Assembly: GCF_000759535.1 (NCBI RefSeq)
Contig: NZ_CP009455.1
Coordinates: 4,716,404 to 4,780,403 of the forward strand
Length of the DNA: 64,000 nucleotides
Origin: Pseudomonas cremoricolorata
Lineage (GTDB): Bacteria > Pseudomonadota > Gammaproteobacteria > Pseudomonadales > Pseudomonadaceae
Reading direction: 5' to 3'
The first letter of the stretch is position 1; each line of letters opens with the position of its first letter. The notes under the pieces are model-generated. The model did not search any database. It was given only the letters and a program-made list of their open reading frames with translations, and was not told the origin of the DNA. The position numbers and the translations under genes were made by a program. Below are positions 8,698 through 16,922 of this stretch, piece by piece.

Positions 8698-9591
8698 ATG
8701 ATCCGTGAGCTGAAGACCTTGGTCGCGGTCGCCCGCGAGGGCACCTTCGCCGCTGCGGCGAGCAAGATCGGTCTTACCCAGGCCGCCGTCAGCGCGCAGA
8801 TCGCAAGGCTCGAAGCCGAGCTTGGCCTGGAACTGTTCGACCGCAGCGGGCGCAGCGCCCGGCTCAACGCCACCGGCTACCACACCCTGCAGCAAGCCCA
8901 CGAACTGATTCGCCTGTACCACAACCTCGGCGTGCCGACGCCCGAGGCCCAGGTGCCGCAGCGAGTGACCATGGGCGCCATTTCGTCGATCCAGCGCATG
9001 CTGCTGCCCAGCGCCCTGGCCACGTTCCACCAACAGCACCCAAGCTTTCGCACCCGCGTGCTGCCCGGGCTGTCGATGGAGTTGCTCGATCAGGTGGATG
9101 CCGGTGAGATCGACATGGCCGTCATCATTCATCCAGCCTTCGCCCTGCAAAGTGACTTGAGGTGGGTGCCGCTGGTGCGCGAGCCCTATCGCCTGCTGGC
9201 ACCCCGCCAATCACCCGACAAGGACTGGCGCGAGCTTCTGGCATCGCAGCCCTTCCTACGCTACGACCGCGCCTCGTTCGGTGGCCGTCAGGTCGACCGA
9301 TTCCTGCGCAAGATGCATTTCACGCCCCGCGAAGTGTCCGAGCTCGATGAGTTGCAGGCGCTGGTCGAGCTGGTCGCCCGTGGCGTGGGCGTGGCCCTGG
9401 TGCCGGAGACCTTCGGGCACAAGCGCTGGCCTGCGGGGGTTCGTGCCCATGACCTGGGTGAGCATACGTTCTACCGTGAGATTGGGCTGGTGCATCCTTC
9501 CAATCGCAATGCCAACGAGCCGGTGATGCTGTTGGCGGAGTTGATTGAGCAGATTGCAGTGGACATGGCGTTGGGTGGCCAAGGCGCTTGA
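8698..9591 (+). CDS. LysR-family transcriptional regulator
   Basis: The 297-residue protein has an N-terminal winged helix (residues 1-60, FAAAASKIGLTQAAVSAQIA as recognition region) and a LysR substrate-binding domain. It is transcribed away from the VOC gene across a 144-bp gap that includes an A/T-rich stretch at about 8650-8675, the usual arrangement for a LysR regulator and its target. Ligand unknown. Confidence 0.88.
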   Translation: MIRELKTLVAVAREGTFAAAASKIGLTQAAVSAQIARLEAELGLELFDRSGRSARLNATGYHTLQQAHELIRLYHNLGVPTPEAQVPQRVTMGAISSIQRMLLPSALATFHQQHPSFRTRVLPGLSMELLDQVDAGEIDMAVIIHPAFALQSDLRWVPLVREPYRLLAPRQSPDKDWRELLASQPFLRYDRASFGGRQVDRFLRKMHFTPREVSELDELQALVELVARGVGVALVPETFGHKRWPAGVRAHDLGEHTFYREIGLVHPSNRNANEPVMLLAELIEQIAVDMALGGQGA

Positions 9592-9701
9592 GGAACCGGG
9601 CCTGCGCTGAGGCGGGGTGAAGTGCAGCTAGGGCAGGGTCGGCAAGACAATAGACCGCGCTGTGATGGTTTCACGGGCCAGGTTGCACACGGCGGCAACG
9701 A

Positions 9702-10511
9702 TCACTCTCGACTCACCTTGCCCCGCATCTTAACCGCCATCTCAGCCATCTGCGCATACAACCGCTCCGGCGCCTGGCGCTTGAGTTGCCAGGCGGCGCG
9801 GCCGGCTTCGTGGGGCAGGATGAGAAATTCCCCGGCCTCGACCGCCGCATGGATGTAGTCGGCCACCTGCGCGGCGCTGATCGGTGAACTGTCCAGCAGC
9901 TTGCCCACCTGCGCCTTCATGGCAGGGTCAGGGCCGCGGAACGAGTCGAGCAGGTTGGTCTGGAAAAACGACGGGCAGACCACGTGCACCCTGACCGACA
10001 GCGGCTCCAGTTCGACCTTGAGGCTTTCCGACAGCGCCACTACGCCGGCCTTGGCGACGTTGTAGTTGCTCATGCCCGGCCCCTGCATCAGCGCCGCCAT
10101 GGAGGCGATGTTGATGAGCGTGCCGCGGCTGCGTTCGAGCAGCGGCACGAACGCCTTACAGCCTTTGACCACGCCCATCAGGTTGATCGACAACTGCCAC
10201 TCCCAGTCATCCAGGCTCAGGTCTGTGAAAAAGCCGCCAGAGGCCACGCCTGCGTTGTTCACCACACAATCGATGCCGCCGAACTGCGCCTGGCAGCGTT
10301 GCGCAAGGGCGGTGAGCTGGCTGTAGTCGCGGACATCGCAGCGCTGGCTGAAACCGTCGCCGCCCGCGGCGCGCACGTGTTGCAGCGTCTGCTCCAGACG
10401 GTTCTGGTCAATGTCGGCCAGGGCCAGCCGCCAACCCTCGCGCGCCCAGCGCAGCGCCATTTCACGGCCCAGCCCGGAGCCTGCGCCGGTGATCATCATT
10501 CGTTTGGACAT
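9702..10511 (-). CDS. Short-chain dehydrogenase/reductase
   Basis: A 269-residue classical SDR: cofactor motif ITGAGSGLGRE near the N-terminus, NNAG at about residue 88, catalytic Ser in INIASMAA and YNVAKAG with catalytic Tyr and Lys. Asp37 after the second strand (LADID) favours NAD(H). The C-terminal part (SPISAAQVADYIHAAVEAGE) resembles SDRs annotated as acetoin or lipid oxidoreductases in Pseudomonas. Substrate unknown. It is convergent with the LysR gene and has its own upstream region. Confidence 0.85.
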   Translation of the reverse strand: MSKRMMITGAGSGLGREMALRWAREGWRLALADIDQNRLEQTLQHVRAAGGDGFSQRCDVRDYSQLTALAQRCQAQFGGIDCVVNNAGVASGGFFTDLSLDDWEWQLSINLMGVVKGCKAFVPLLERSRGTLINIASMAALMQGPGMSNYNVAKAGVVALSESLKVELEPLSVRVHVVCPSFFQTNLLDSFRGPDPAMKAQVGKLLDSSPISAAQVADYIHAAVEAGEFLILPHEAGRAAWQLKRQAPERLYAQMAEMAVKMRGKVSRE

Positions 10512-10796
10512 GATCTGCCTCTCGCTGCCTGGAAGGTGCGCAGCAGTCTAGCCAACCCAGACCACGCGCTGAGGCCCATCAGCAAGGTGAATGCAGACGT
10601 ATGAAAACAATCAGCGCGCAAAGCCAATAAAACTTTATTCACACCGCACCAGTCGGAATTTACAAGCGGCCAGCAGTGGGGTGGATACGAAAGGTCGCCG
10701 CGCAGTTGGAACACTGTCGGCACATTTTTCGTACCCACCTGCGACCGTCGGACATTGCACGCTCATTACCTATTCGCTCACGCAAGGACTCTTCCC

Positions 10797-10949
10797 ATGA
10801 CTACGATCCTCATCATCGTTCTGATTCTGCTGCTGGTGGGCGGCCTGCCGGTCTTCCCGCACTCCCGTTCGTGGGGTTATGGCCCGTCCGGCATCATCGG
10901 CGTGATCCTGGTGGTTCTGCTGATTCTGCTGCTGCTCGGTCGGATATGA
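10797..10949 (+). CDS. DUF3309 family small membrane protein
   Basis: A 50-residue hydrophobic peptide: one transmembrane helix (TTILIIVLILLLVGGLP), a loop HSRSWGYGPSGIIG, and a second helix rich in Leu/Val. The pattern is that of DUF3309. The ATG at 10797 has AAGGA 8 bases upstream; an upstream in-frame start at 10755 would add a non-conserved leader. Function unknown; related peptides are often stress induced. Confidence 0.8.
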   Translation: MTTILIIVLILLLVGGLPVFPHSRSWGYGPSGIIGVILVVLLILLLLGRI

Positions 10950-10988
10950 CCGTCGGCTCCTGAGCCTCGCTCGGGCGCCATCATCGCC

Positions 10989-13900
10989 TCACCCGCGCGC
11001 AGCCTGCTCCCCCAGGCTGCGTTCGAGGTCAGTCATGGCCTCGGCGAGCGCTTGCACTGTCACCTGAATCTGTGACCATGGCACCTCTTGCGAGCACACT
11101 CGTTCAAGCTCCTCGCACAGCTTGGCCAATCGTTCCACGCCGGCAATGCGTGCCCCGCCCTTGATCCGATGGGCCAGTTCGGCCAGCGCCGTACGCTCAC
11201 CCTTACCCACTCGCTGCAAGCGCAGCAGATCATCCCGGTTGCTTTGCCGCAAGTTGTGCGTCAGTGCGCGAAGCGCGGCCTGATCAGCACCGACCAGGCG
11301 ATGCAGATGCTGCACATCGAACGATGTCGATTCCACTACCCTCCCCGCCTCAGGTTCGGCGCACCTTCCCGACTGCTTGTCCAAAGCCTGCACCAGACTG
11401 CCCAGTGCCAGGGGTTTGAACAAACAGTCATCCATGCCAGCGGCACGGCAGCGCAAGCGCTCTTCAGGCAGCGCGTTGGCCGTGATGCCCAGCAGGCGGC
11501 AGGCCATCAGTCCGCGTCGGCGCTCGTGCTCACGCATTGCGCGGGCCAGCGCGTAACCGTCCAGACGCGGCATGTTGCAGTCGCTGATGACCACATCGAA
11601 CGGCTCCTGGAGCCAGACCCGCAATCCCTGTGCGCCGTCCTCGGCGACCCGCACCTGATGGCCGAGGTAATCCAGTTGCTGCGCCAGTAGCAGACGGTTG
11701 GCCGGGTAGTCGTCGATCACCAGCACCTTCAGCGGCAGCGTCGCCGCGCCTGGCGATTGCGGCGCGCTGACCTTGCGCGACGGCTGCTCGGTCAGCCAGG
11801 GCAGCGTCAGGCAGATGGTCACCTCGGTGCCCTGCCCCAGCTCGCTGTGCAGCTTCAGATCGCCCTCCATCATCTGGCACAGACTGCGACTGATCCCTAA
11901 GCCCAATCCGCTGCTGCAGCGGGGCGACTGTCGCTGGTTGCTGGCCTGACGGAAAGGCTGCCCCAACTGCGCCAGTTCGTCGGCAGCGATGCCTACGCCG
12001 CTGTCGCGCACCTGCAACTGCACGGCCAGGCGTTGCTGCTCGGGCACCGCCCGCAGATGCACCTCGACCCAGCCGCGCGCGGTGAACTTGATCGCGTTGC
12101 TGAGCAGGTTGCCCAGCACCTGCCTGAAGCGGACCGGGTCGAGCAGCACATCGCTGTCCACCGCACCCTGGCAATGCAAGCGCAGTTCCAGACCCTTGCT
12201 GCGGGCCTGCTGCTCGAACAACTGCACCACGCCCTCGACCTGCTCACGCAGGCGCACGCGCTGCGGTGCCAGTTGCAACTGACCGGCTTCGATGCGCGAC
12301 ACATCGAGAATGTCGCCGATCAGCTCCAGCAGGCTGCGCGCAGCCTCGGCCGTAACTTCCAGCGCCAGGTGATCGAGCGCGCCCTGCTCGGCTTTGAGCT
12401 GAGCGAGTTCGAGCATGCCGAGCATGGCGTGCAACGGCGTGCGGATTTCGTGGCTCATGGTGGTGAGGAAACGGGTCTTGGCCTGATTGGCGCGGTCGGC
12501 GGTCTGCTTGGCCCTGCGCAGCTTCACTTGCAGGCGTCCGAGGTAGCGAATCCAGGCAATGGCCAGCGACAACAGCGCCATCACCAGAGCGAAGCCGAGC
12601 ACGATACGCCCGCGGTAGCGCGGCCACAGACCATCACTGACGATCAGCGGATTACGCCAGCGACGCACCAGCAGCTCGCTCTCGCGGGGTGACAGGCTCA
12701 ACAACGCCTTGTTGAGGATGCCCTGCAACTCGACATCGCCGCGCCGACTGGCCAGGGCAAAGTGCGCGGGGGCCATGGGCAGGCTGGCGCTGATGCGCAG
12801 GCGTCCTGGATACCAGCGGGCGATCAGCGAACGCGCATCATCGAGGGTCAGCACCGCCGCATCGACCTGTTCCCGGGCCACGGCATGCAGGGCGGCCAGC
12901 GGGCCGCCGAAGGTGTGCAACGTCACCGAGCCGCCCTGCTGCTCGAGCACAGACTGTACGGCGCTGCCCCAGACCACCGCCAGGTTGCGTCCGTGCAGTT
13001 GTTCCAGACTCTCAGGCGCCTGGGCCTCGTCGCGGGTCACCAGCACTCGCGATGCACTGAGGTAGGCACCGCTGAAGGCCAGGTGCGACGCCAGCGCCGG
13101 GCTGCGCGGCACGCCGGCGATCACCTGCGCCTGGCCACGGTTCAGTGCCTCGCTCATCTGCTGCAGCCCGCTGCCGGCCTCGACCTCGAACTGCAACCCG
13201 CTGCGCTGGCTGATCAGTTCCAGCACATCCAGGCTCAGCCCCCGCAGTTGCCCATCGCCGTCCCGGAAGCTCAGCGGCAGCATCTGCTCGTCGACCAGCA
13301 CCTTCACCCGCGGGTTGGCCTGGAGCCAGCGCTGCTCGGCAACGCTCAGTTGCAGCGGCGCCGCCAGCGCCGCGTGATCCGCTGCCGGGCTCCAGCGCTG
13401 ACGAATCAGGGCCTGCTGCTGTTCATCGATGGCGCTCAGTGCCTGCTCGACCAGCACCGGCAGCGGCGAATCCTGGTCGAGCATGGCAAAGCCGATGTCT
13501 TCCTCCGGCAGACGCGCAGGCCCTGCTTCCTGCACGCCGCTGATCGGATTGCGCGCCAGCAGGAAGCGCGCATTCAAAGCGCTGCCCAGATAAGCGTCGG
13601 CGCGCCCCAGGGCCAAGGCCGCCATGGCGCTGAAGGCTGACGGGTGACTGCGCACCTGAGCGCTGGGGTAGTAGGCGCTCAGTTGCGATAACGGCCGATA
13701 GCCGTCGACCACCACCAGGCTGAACGGCACAGCCCCGCGGATCGCTGCCTGGGCCGGGGCACCGCGGGTAATCAGCAGTGGCTGGTCACGGGCGTAGCCA
13801 CGGGACAGGCGCAGGCCGGCCTCGCGGGCCTGGAAGGTCGACACCGATGCCAGCAGGTCGAGCTGACCGGCGCGCAGCGCCTTGACCGCCGCCTCGAAGC

Positions 13901-14201
13901 TGTCGAACGCCTCGACGCGCATCTCCATGCGCAGGTGCTCGGCCACCAGTCCCGCATAGTCGGCGCTGATGCCCTCGTAGACCTGTCCGGAGCCGAGCAT
14001 CTCCAGCGGCGGGTTGTCCTGCCGGATGACGCCCAGGCGCAACGGCCCATGCGCCCACAGCCAGCGCAGCATCTGCGGTTGCGGTTCGCCGTGGGGGCCG
14101 GCGAAGCTGGCACGGGCATGCAGTGAAGGCGAATCGCTGGTCTGCGCGCTGCCGGGCAGGCACCACAGGGCCAGCAGCAGGCAGGCGCAGAAGCGTTTCA
14201 C
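10989..14201 (-). CDS. BvgS-like hybrid sensor kinase of the fimbrial locus
   Basis: A 1070-residue unorthodox kinase. In order: signal peptide (about 1-20), two periplasmic solute-binding (SBP_bac_3, Venus flytrap) domains (about 50-270 and 290-520), one transmembrane helix (about 535-555), HisKA with TTMSHEIRTPLHAMLGML, HATPase with GNLLSNAIKFT and DSGVGIAADE, a receiver domain (VLVIDDYPANR, phospho-acceptor Asp in VVISDCNMPRLDG) and a C-terminal HPt domain (LAHRIKGGARIAG). That is the BvgS/EvgS/RocS layout, but I see no room for a PAS domain between membrane and HisKA. It follows the response regulator by 9 bases at the end of the fimbrial operon, like CblS of Burkholderia cable pili. Confidence 0.9.
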   Translation of the reverse strand: MKRFCACLLLALWCLPGSAQTSDSPSLHARASFAGPHGEPQPQMLRWLWAHGPLRLGVIRQDNPPLEMLGSGQVYEGISADYAGLVAEHLRMEMRVEAFDSFEAAVKALRAGQLDLLASVSTFQAREAGLRLSRGYARDQPLLITRGAPAQAAIRGAVPFSLVVVDGYRPLSQLSAYYPSAQVRSHPSAFSAMAALALGRADAYLGSALNARFLLARNPISGVQEAGPARLPEEDIGFAMLDQDSPLPVLVEQALSAIDEQQQALIRQRWSPAADHAALAAPLQLSVAEQRWLQANPRVKVLVDEQMLPLSFRDGDGQLRGLSLDVLELISQRSGLQFEVEAGSGLQQMSEALNRGQAQVIAGVPRSPALASHLAFSGAYLSASRVLVTRDEAQAPESLEQLHGRNLAVVWGSAVQSVLEQQGGSVTLHTFGGPLAALHAVAREQVDAAVLTLDDARSLIARWYPGRLRISASLPMAPAHFALASRRGDVELQGILNKALLSLSPRESELLVRRWRNPLIVSDGLWPRYRGRIVLGFALVMALLSLAIAWIRYLGRLQVKLRRAKQTADRANQAKTRFLTTMSHEIRTPLHAMLGMLELAQLKAEQGALDHLALEVTAEAARSLLELIGDILDVSRIEAGQLQLAPQRVRLREQVEGVVQLFEQQARSKGLELRLHCQGAVDSDVLLDPVRFRQVLGNLLSNAIKFTARGWVEVHLRAVPEQQRLAVQLQVRDSGVGIAADELAQLGQPFRQASNQRQSPRCSSGLGLGISRSLCQMMEGDLKLHSELGQGTEVTICLTLPWLTEQPSRKVSAPQSPGAATLPLKVLVIDDYPANRLLLAQQLDYLGHQVRVAEDGAQGLRVWLQEPFDVVISDCNMPRLDGYALARAMREHERRRGLMACRLLGITANALPEERLRCRAAGMDDCLFKPLALGSLVQALDKQSGRCAEPEAGRVVESTSFDVQHLHRLVGADQAALRALTHNLRQSNRDDLLRLQRVGKGERTALAELAHRIKGGARIAGVERLAKLCEELERVCSQEVPWSQIQVTVQALAEAMTDLERSLGEQAARG

Positions 14202-14210
14202 AGGGCTGCG

Positions 14211-14837
14211 TCAGACCAGTTGGTGACGGCGGGCAAAATCCGCCAGGTCGATCAACGAACTGACCCGCAGCTTTTCCATGAGTCGGCTCTTGTAGGTGCT
14301 GATGGTCTTGTTGCTGAGCAACATGGTGCTGCCGATCTCCTTGTTGCTCAGGCCCCGGGCCAGATGCTGCAGCACCATCAATTCGCGGTCGGTGAGCGCG
14401 GCGATCCACTGCGCTTCACCGCTGCGCAGATCCTGGCTGTTGACCGAGCTGAGCGTCACTTCAGGGAAGTAGCTGTAGCCTGACAGCACCGCGCGAACGG
14501 CCTTGATCAGTTCGCCCAGATCATCGGTTTTCGACACGTAGCCGGCGGCCCCAGCCTGCAAGCAGCGCAATGAATAGGCTTCGGGAAGCAGCGACGTCAG
14601 CACCACGGCCTTGGTTGGATGCTCCATGGCCTTGAGCCGCGCGATCACCTCCAGCCCATCGAGTCCCGGCATGGCGATGTCAAGGATGATCACATCCGGC
14701 TCTTGCTCACGGACCAGGCGCAGCGCATCGATCCCGTTGTCGGCCTGCCCGACCACCTCGAGACGGTCCTGGCGCAGCAACATGCACACGGTGGCGCGGA
14801 TGAAAGGGTGATCGTCGACCACGACGACTTTGTACAT
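14211..14837 (-). CDS. NarL/FixJ-family response regulator, BvgA/RocA-like
   Basis: The 208-residue protein has a receiver domain (VVVDDHPFIRA, phospho-acceptor Asp in VIILDIAMPGLDG, Lys in GYVSKTD) and a LuxR-type helix-turn-helix (LTDRELMVLQHLARGLSNKEIG). It is the probable partner of the hybrid kinase 9 bases downstream and should control fimbrial transcription. I chose the ATG at 14837 because it starts the receiver fold; the open frame continues upstream into the tip-protein gene without family support. The gap to the preceding tip gene is 26 bases. Confidence 0.9.
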   Translation of the reverse strand: MYKVVVVDDHPFIRATVCMLLRQDRLEVVGQADNGIDALRLVREQEPDVIILDIAMPGLDGLEVIARLKAMEHPTKAVVLTSLLPEAYSLRCLQAGAAGYVSKTDDLGELIKAVRAVLSGYSYFPEVTLSSVNSQDLRSGEAQWIAALTDRELMVLQHLARGLSNKEIGSTMLLSNKTISTYKSRLMEKLRVSSLIDLADFARRHQLV

Positions 14838-14863
14838 GGGTCCATCCTTACCGGAAGCCGGCG

Positions 14864-16063
14864 TCAGAGATCGGCGTCGAACATCAGTGTGACCTTGCCG
14901 CTGTAGCGCTCGCCAGGGCGTTTGAGCATGGCCGGCAGGTCGGCCTCGACCACCTCGAAATGCACTTGGCCGGGACCGTTGTGGGTGTAGACCACCGGCT
15001 CCAAGGCCAAGGCGGCGTTGCGCCCAGTGGGCAGCGGCATGCGCGTGACGCCTTGCCAACCTCCATAGCGAACGCCCCAAGGCATGCTGGTCAGCACGTG
15101 CAGGGGCACCTCTTCGCCGCGTCGATTACGAATCGCGCAGTGCTCGCCAGCCTCGAATTCGCAGAATTTGTAGACGCGAAACGGGCCGGACGACCACATG
15201 CGCAAGGAGGAATCGGCGCTGATCTTCGGCGGGACCCGACCGCCGTCGAGCCAAGCGCCCCAGCCGCCCGGCGGTTGGAGAATGGCGTGGTCGAAGCCTG
15301 GTGCGAATTCGACACGGAACTCGTGATCGACCTCGATCACGATGTTGAAACCGATGGCGGTATCGCTGATCGACAGGATGTTGTCACCGAAATCGAAATC
15401 GCCGCCCGGACCGACGCTATAGTCGATGCGGCCGCGATAGCGACCAGGTTGCAGGCGCGAAACGCTGGGCAAGGTCAGGGTGTAAGTCAGGGCCAGATCG
15501 GACGCCTCGATCACCTCGATATCGCCCTCCCCGCCCCAGCGGTTGCGCATGGTACACAGGCCGGGAAATTGCCGATAACGCCAGTGGGTGACGAGGGTGT
15601 TGCTCGAGCGCCACTTGCCATTCTGTGGCTGGCAGTTACCTCCCCAGCGGGTGCTACTGTCGACAGGGTTGCGGTTGCGGTTGGGGCTGTACACTGCCTG
15701 AGAGTAGTAGTTGAAGCTGAGGGTGACCGGCTGCACATCGCCGTTCTGTTCATGAACGATCTGGCCGTTCCGAGCGGCCGGCAGGGTGCCGTAGAAGTTC
15801 TCTCGCGACAATTTGTCCACCAGGTGTGTGACCACCTTTTTCGTGTACGTCAGCGCAATACCTACCGACTGTTTGCCACGGCACATCTGCGTGACGTCCG
15901 CGCAGTTCGGCGCTTCTGGTGTGGTATGCCGCCATTCGGCGGGAAGGCCTCCGCGGTATTCGGCGCTAAGCGTCACCTCGACGGCATCGGCCAGCGACGC
16001 CCAGCCCAGGCTCAGCAGTGCGATGCAGCCCAGCGGTACAGCCCGCCATGCACGCCGGCTCAT
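14864..16063 (-). CDS. Class-5 (CS1/CFA-I/Cbl type) fimbrial tip protein, second copy
   Basis: A 399-residue secreted protein with a signal peptide ending near ADA at about residue 27. It shares with the gene at 16923 the blocks YSVGPGGDFDFG, PPGGWGAWLDGG, WSSGPFRVYK and a C-terminal RYSGKVTLMFDADL, which is the donor-strand-type end of a fimbrial subunit. The family is the CooD/CfaE/CblD minor pilin that initiates assembly and acts as adhesin. Its ATG overlaps the chaperone stop as ATGA. The N-terminal half differs strongly from the other copy, which suggests a different ligand. Confidence 0.8.
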   Translation of the reverse strand: MSRRAWRAVPLGCIALLSLGWASLADAVEVTLSAEYRGGLPAEWRHTTPEAPNCADVTQMCRGKQSVGIALTYTKKVVTHLVDKLSRENFYGTLPAARNGQIVHEQNGDVQPVTLSFNYYSQAVYSPNRNRNPVDSSTRWGGNCQPQNGKWRSSNTLVTHWRYRQFPGLCTMRNRWGGEGDIEVIEASDLALTYTLTLPSVSRLQPGRYRGRIDYSVGPGGDFDFGDNILSISDTAIGFNIVIEVDHEFRVEFAPGFDHAILQPPGGWGAWLDGGRVPPKISADSSLRMWSSGPFRVYKFCEFEAGEHCAIRNRRGEEVPLHVLTSMPWGVRYGGWQGVTRMPLPTGRNAALALEPVVYTHNGPGQVHFEVVEADLPAMLKRPGERYSGKVTLMFDADL

Positions 16064-16797
16064 CCTTGCACCGTCATGGATCGATGCTGCTCACCTTCAT
16101 GCAGCTCGAACTGAAAGACGTGCCCAGGCGTGCCGTCGATCACGCGGCTACGTCCCGGCAGGACATGCTGCTTGGTCGAGGGGCCGCAGACCTCCGTGCC
16201 CTGCTCGCAGACACGCAGGTGATCGAGCACCACGGTGCTGTTGCCGTCGTTTACCACACTGAGTTTGCCGCCCGTGGCACTGCTGCGGGTGGCGTAACGC
16301 GGCTCGGCCGGACGCACGAACAGCAAGGTGCCGTAACCGGCCAGCAGGTTGACCCCGGCCCTGAGGCTGTCGCGGTACGTCTCGGCCTCGGCCTCAGTGA
16401 CCGCGAAGCCATCGCCCTGCTCGGGCAGGACCGGGATGAACCGCAGCCGGTAATAGCGCTCGCGCTCCCGCTCCCCCTTGTACAGCAGGCGCACGGCCTG
16501 CATGCCACGCGCCGGTACGATCAGCCGCGCGGGACTGACGATCAGGCCACGTTGCTCGAGCGCCAGGCCATCGAGCTCGACCTCGTGAGACACGCCTTTG
16601 TCGTCGTAGACCAGCTCCGCGGCACTGACCTTGACGAACGCTGTGGCGTCGCCGCCGTTGCGCACGCGCTTGAGCGAAGTGCTCTTGCCAGCCTCGAGGT
16701 AGTCGTACAGACCACCGACGTTCAGTTCAGGTGCCGCCTCGGCCCAGCCGGGCGCGAGCAGCATGGCGACGAGCAGGCATCTGGATAGGTTCAGCAT
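16060..16797 (-). CDS. Class-5 fimbrial periplasmic chaperone (CblB/CooB/CfaA type)
   Basis: A 245-residue periplasmic protein: signal peptide to about residue 22 (PGWAEAAP), then an immunoglobulin-like chaperone fold with LIVPARGMQAVRLLY and YYRLRFIPVLP, equivalents of the subunit-binding strand. It should cap pilin and tip subunits in the periplasm and deliver them to the usher. The ATG at 16797 is preceded by AGGGG at good spacing; an upstream ATG at 16824 lacks a ribosome binding site. In CS1 and Cbl operons the chaperone comes first, here it is fourth. Confidence 0.8.
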   Translation of the reverse strand: MLNLSRCLLVAMLLAPGWAEAAPELNVGGLYDYLEAGKSTSLKRVRNGGDATAFVKVSAAELVYDDKGVSHEVELDGLALEQRGLIVSPARLIVPARGMQAVRLLYKGERERERYYRLRFIPVLPEQGDGFAVTEAEAETYRDSLRAGVNLLAGYGTLLFVRPAEPRYATRSSATGGKLSVVNDGNSTVVLDHLRVCEQGTEVCGPSTKQHVLPGRSRVIDGTPGHVFQFELHEGEQHRSMTVQG

Positions 16798-16895
16798 GTG
16801 GAGCCCCTTTGGAGAAAAATTCATAGCACATGGCCATTACCGCCATCGTCTGCAATGCTGCCGGACATGACCAGCCAGACAATTCCCAGTCGGCA

Positions 16896-16911
16896 TTAGG
16901 AAAATTCCTAA
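16896..16911. promoter_or_regulatory. TTAGGAA-AA-TTCCTAA inverted repeat before the fimbrial chaperone gene
   Basis: Perfect 7-bp arms with a 2-bp spacer in the 125-bp gap between the first tip gene and the chaperone gene, 99 bp upstream of the chaperone start. The half-site resembles the heptad (TTTCCTA type) bound by BvgA, and the operon encodes a BvgA-like regulator. Together with the gap size this suggests an internal promoter; binding is inferred. Confidence 0.45.
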
Positions 16912-16922
16912 AGACAAAGCCG

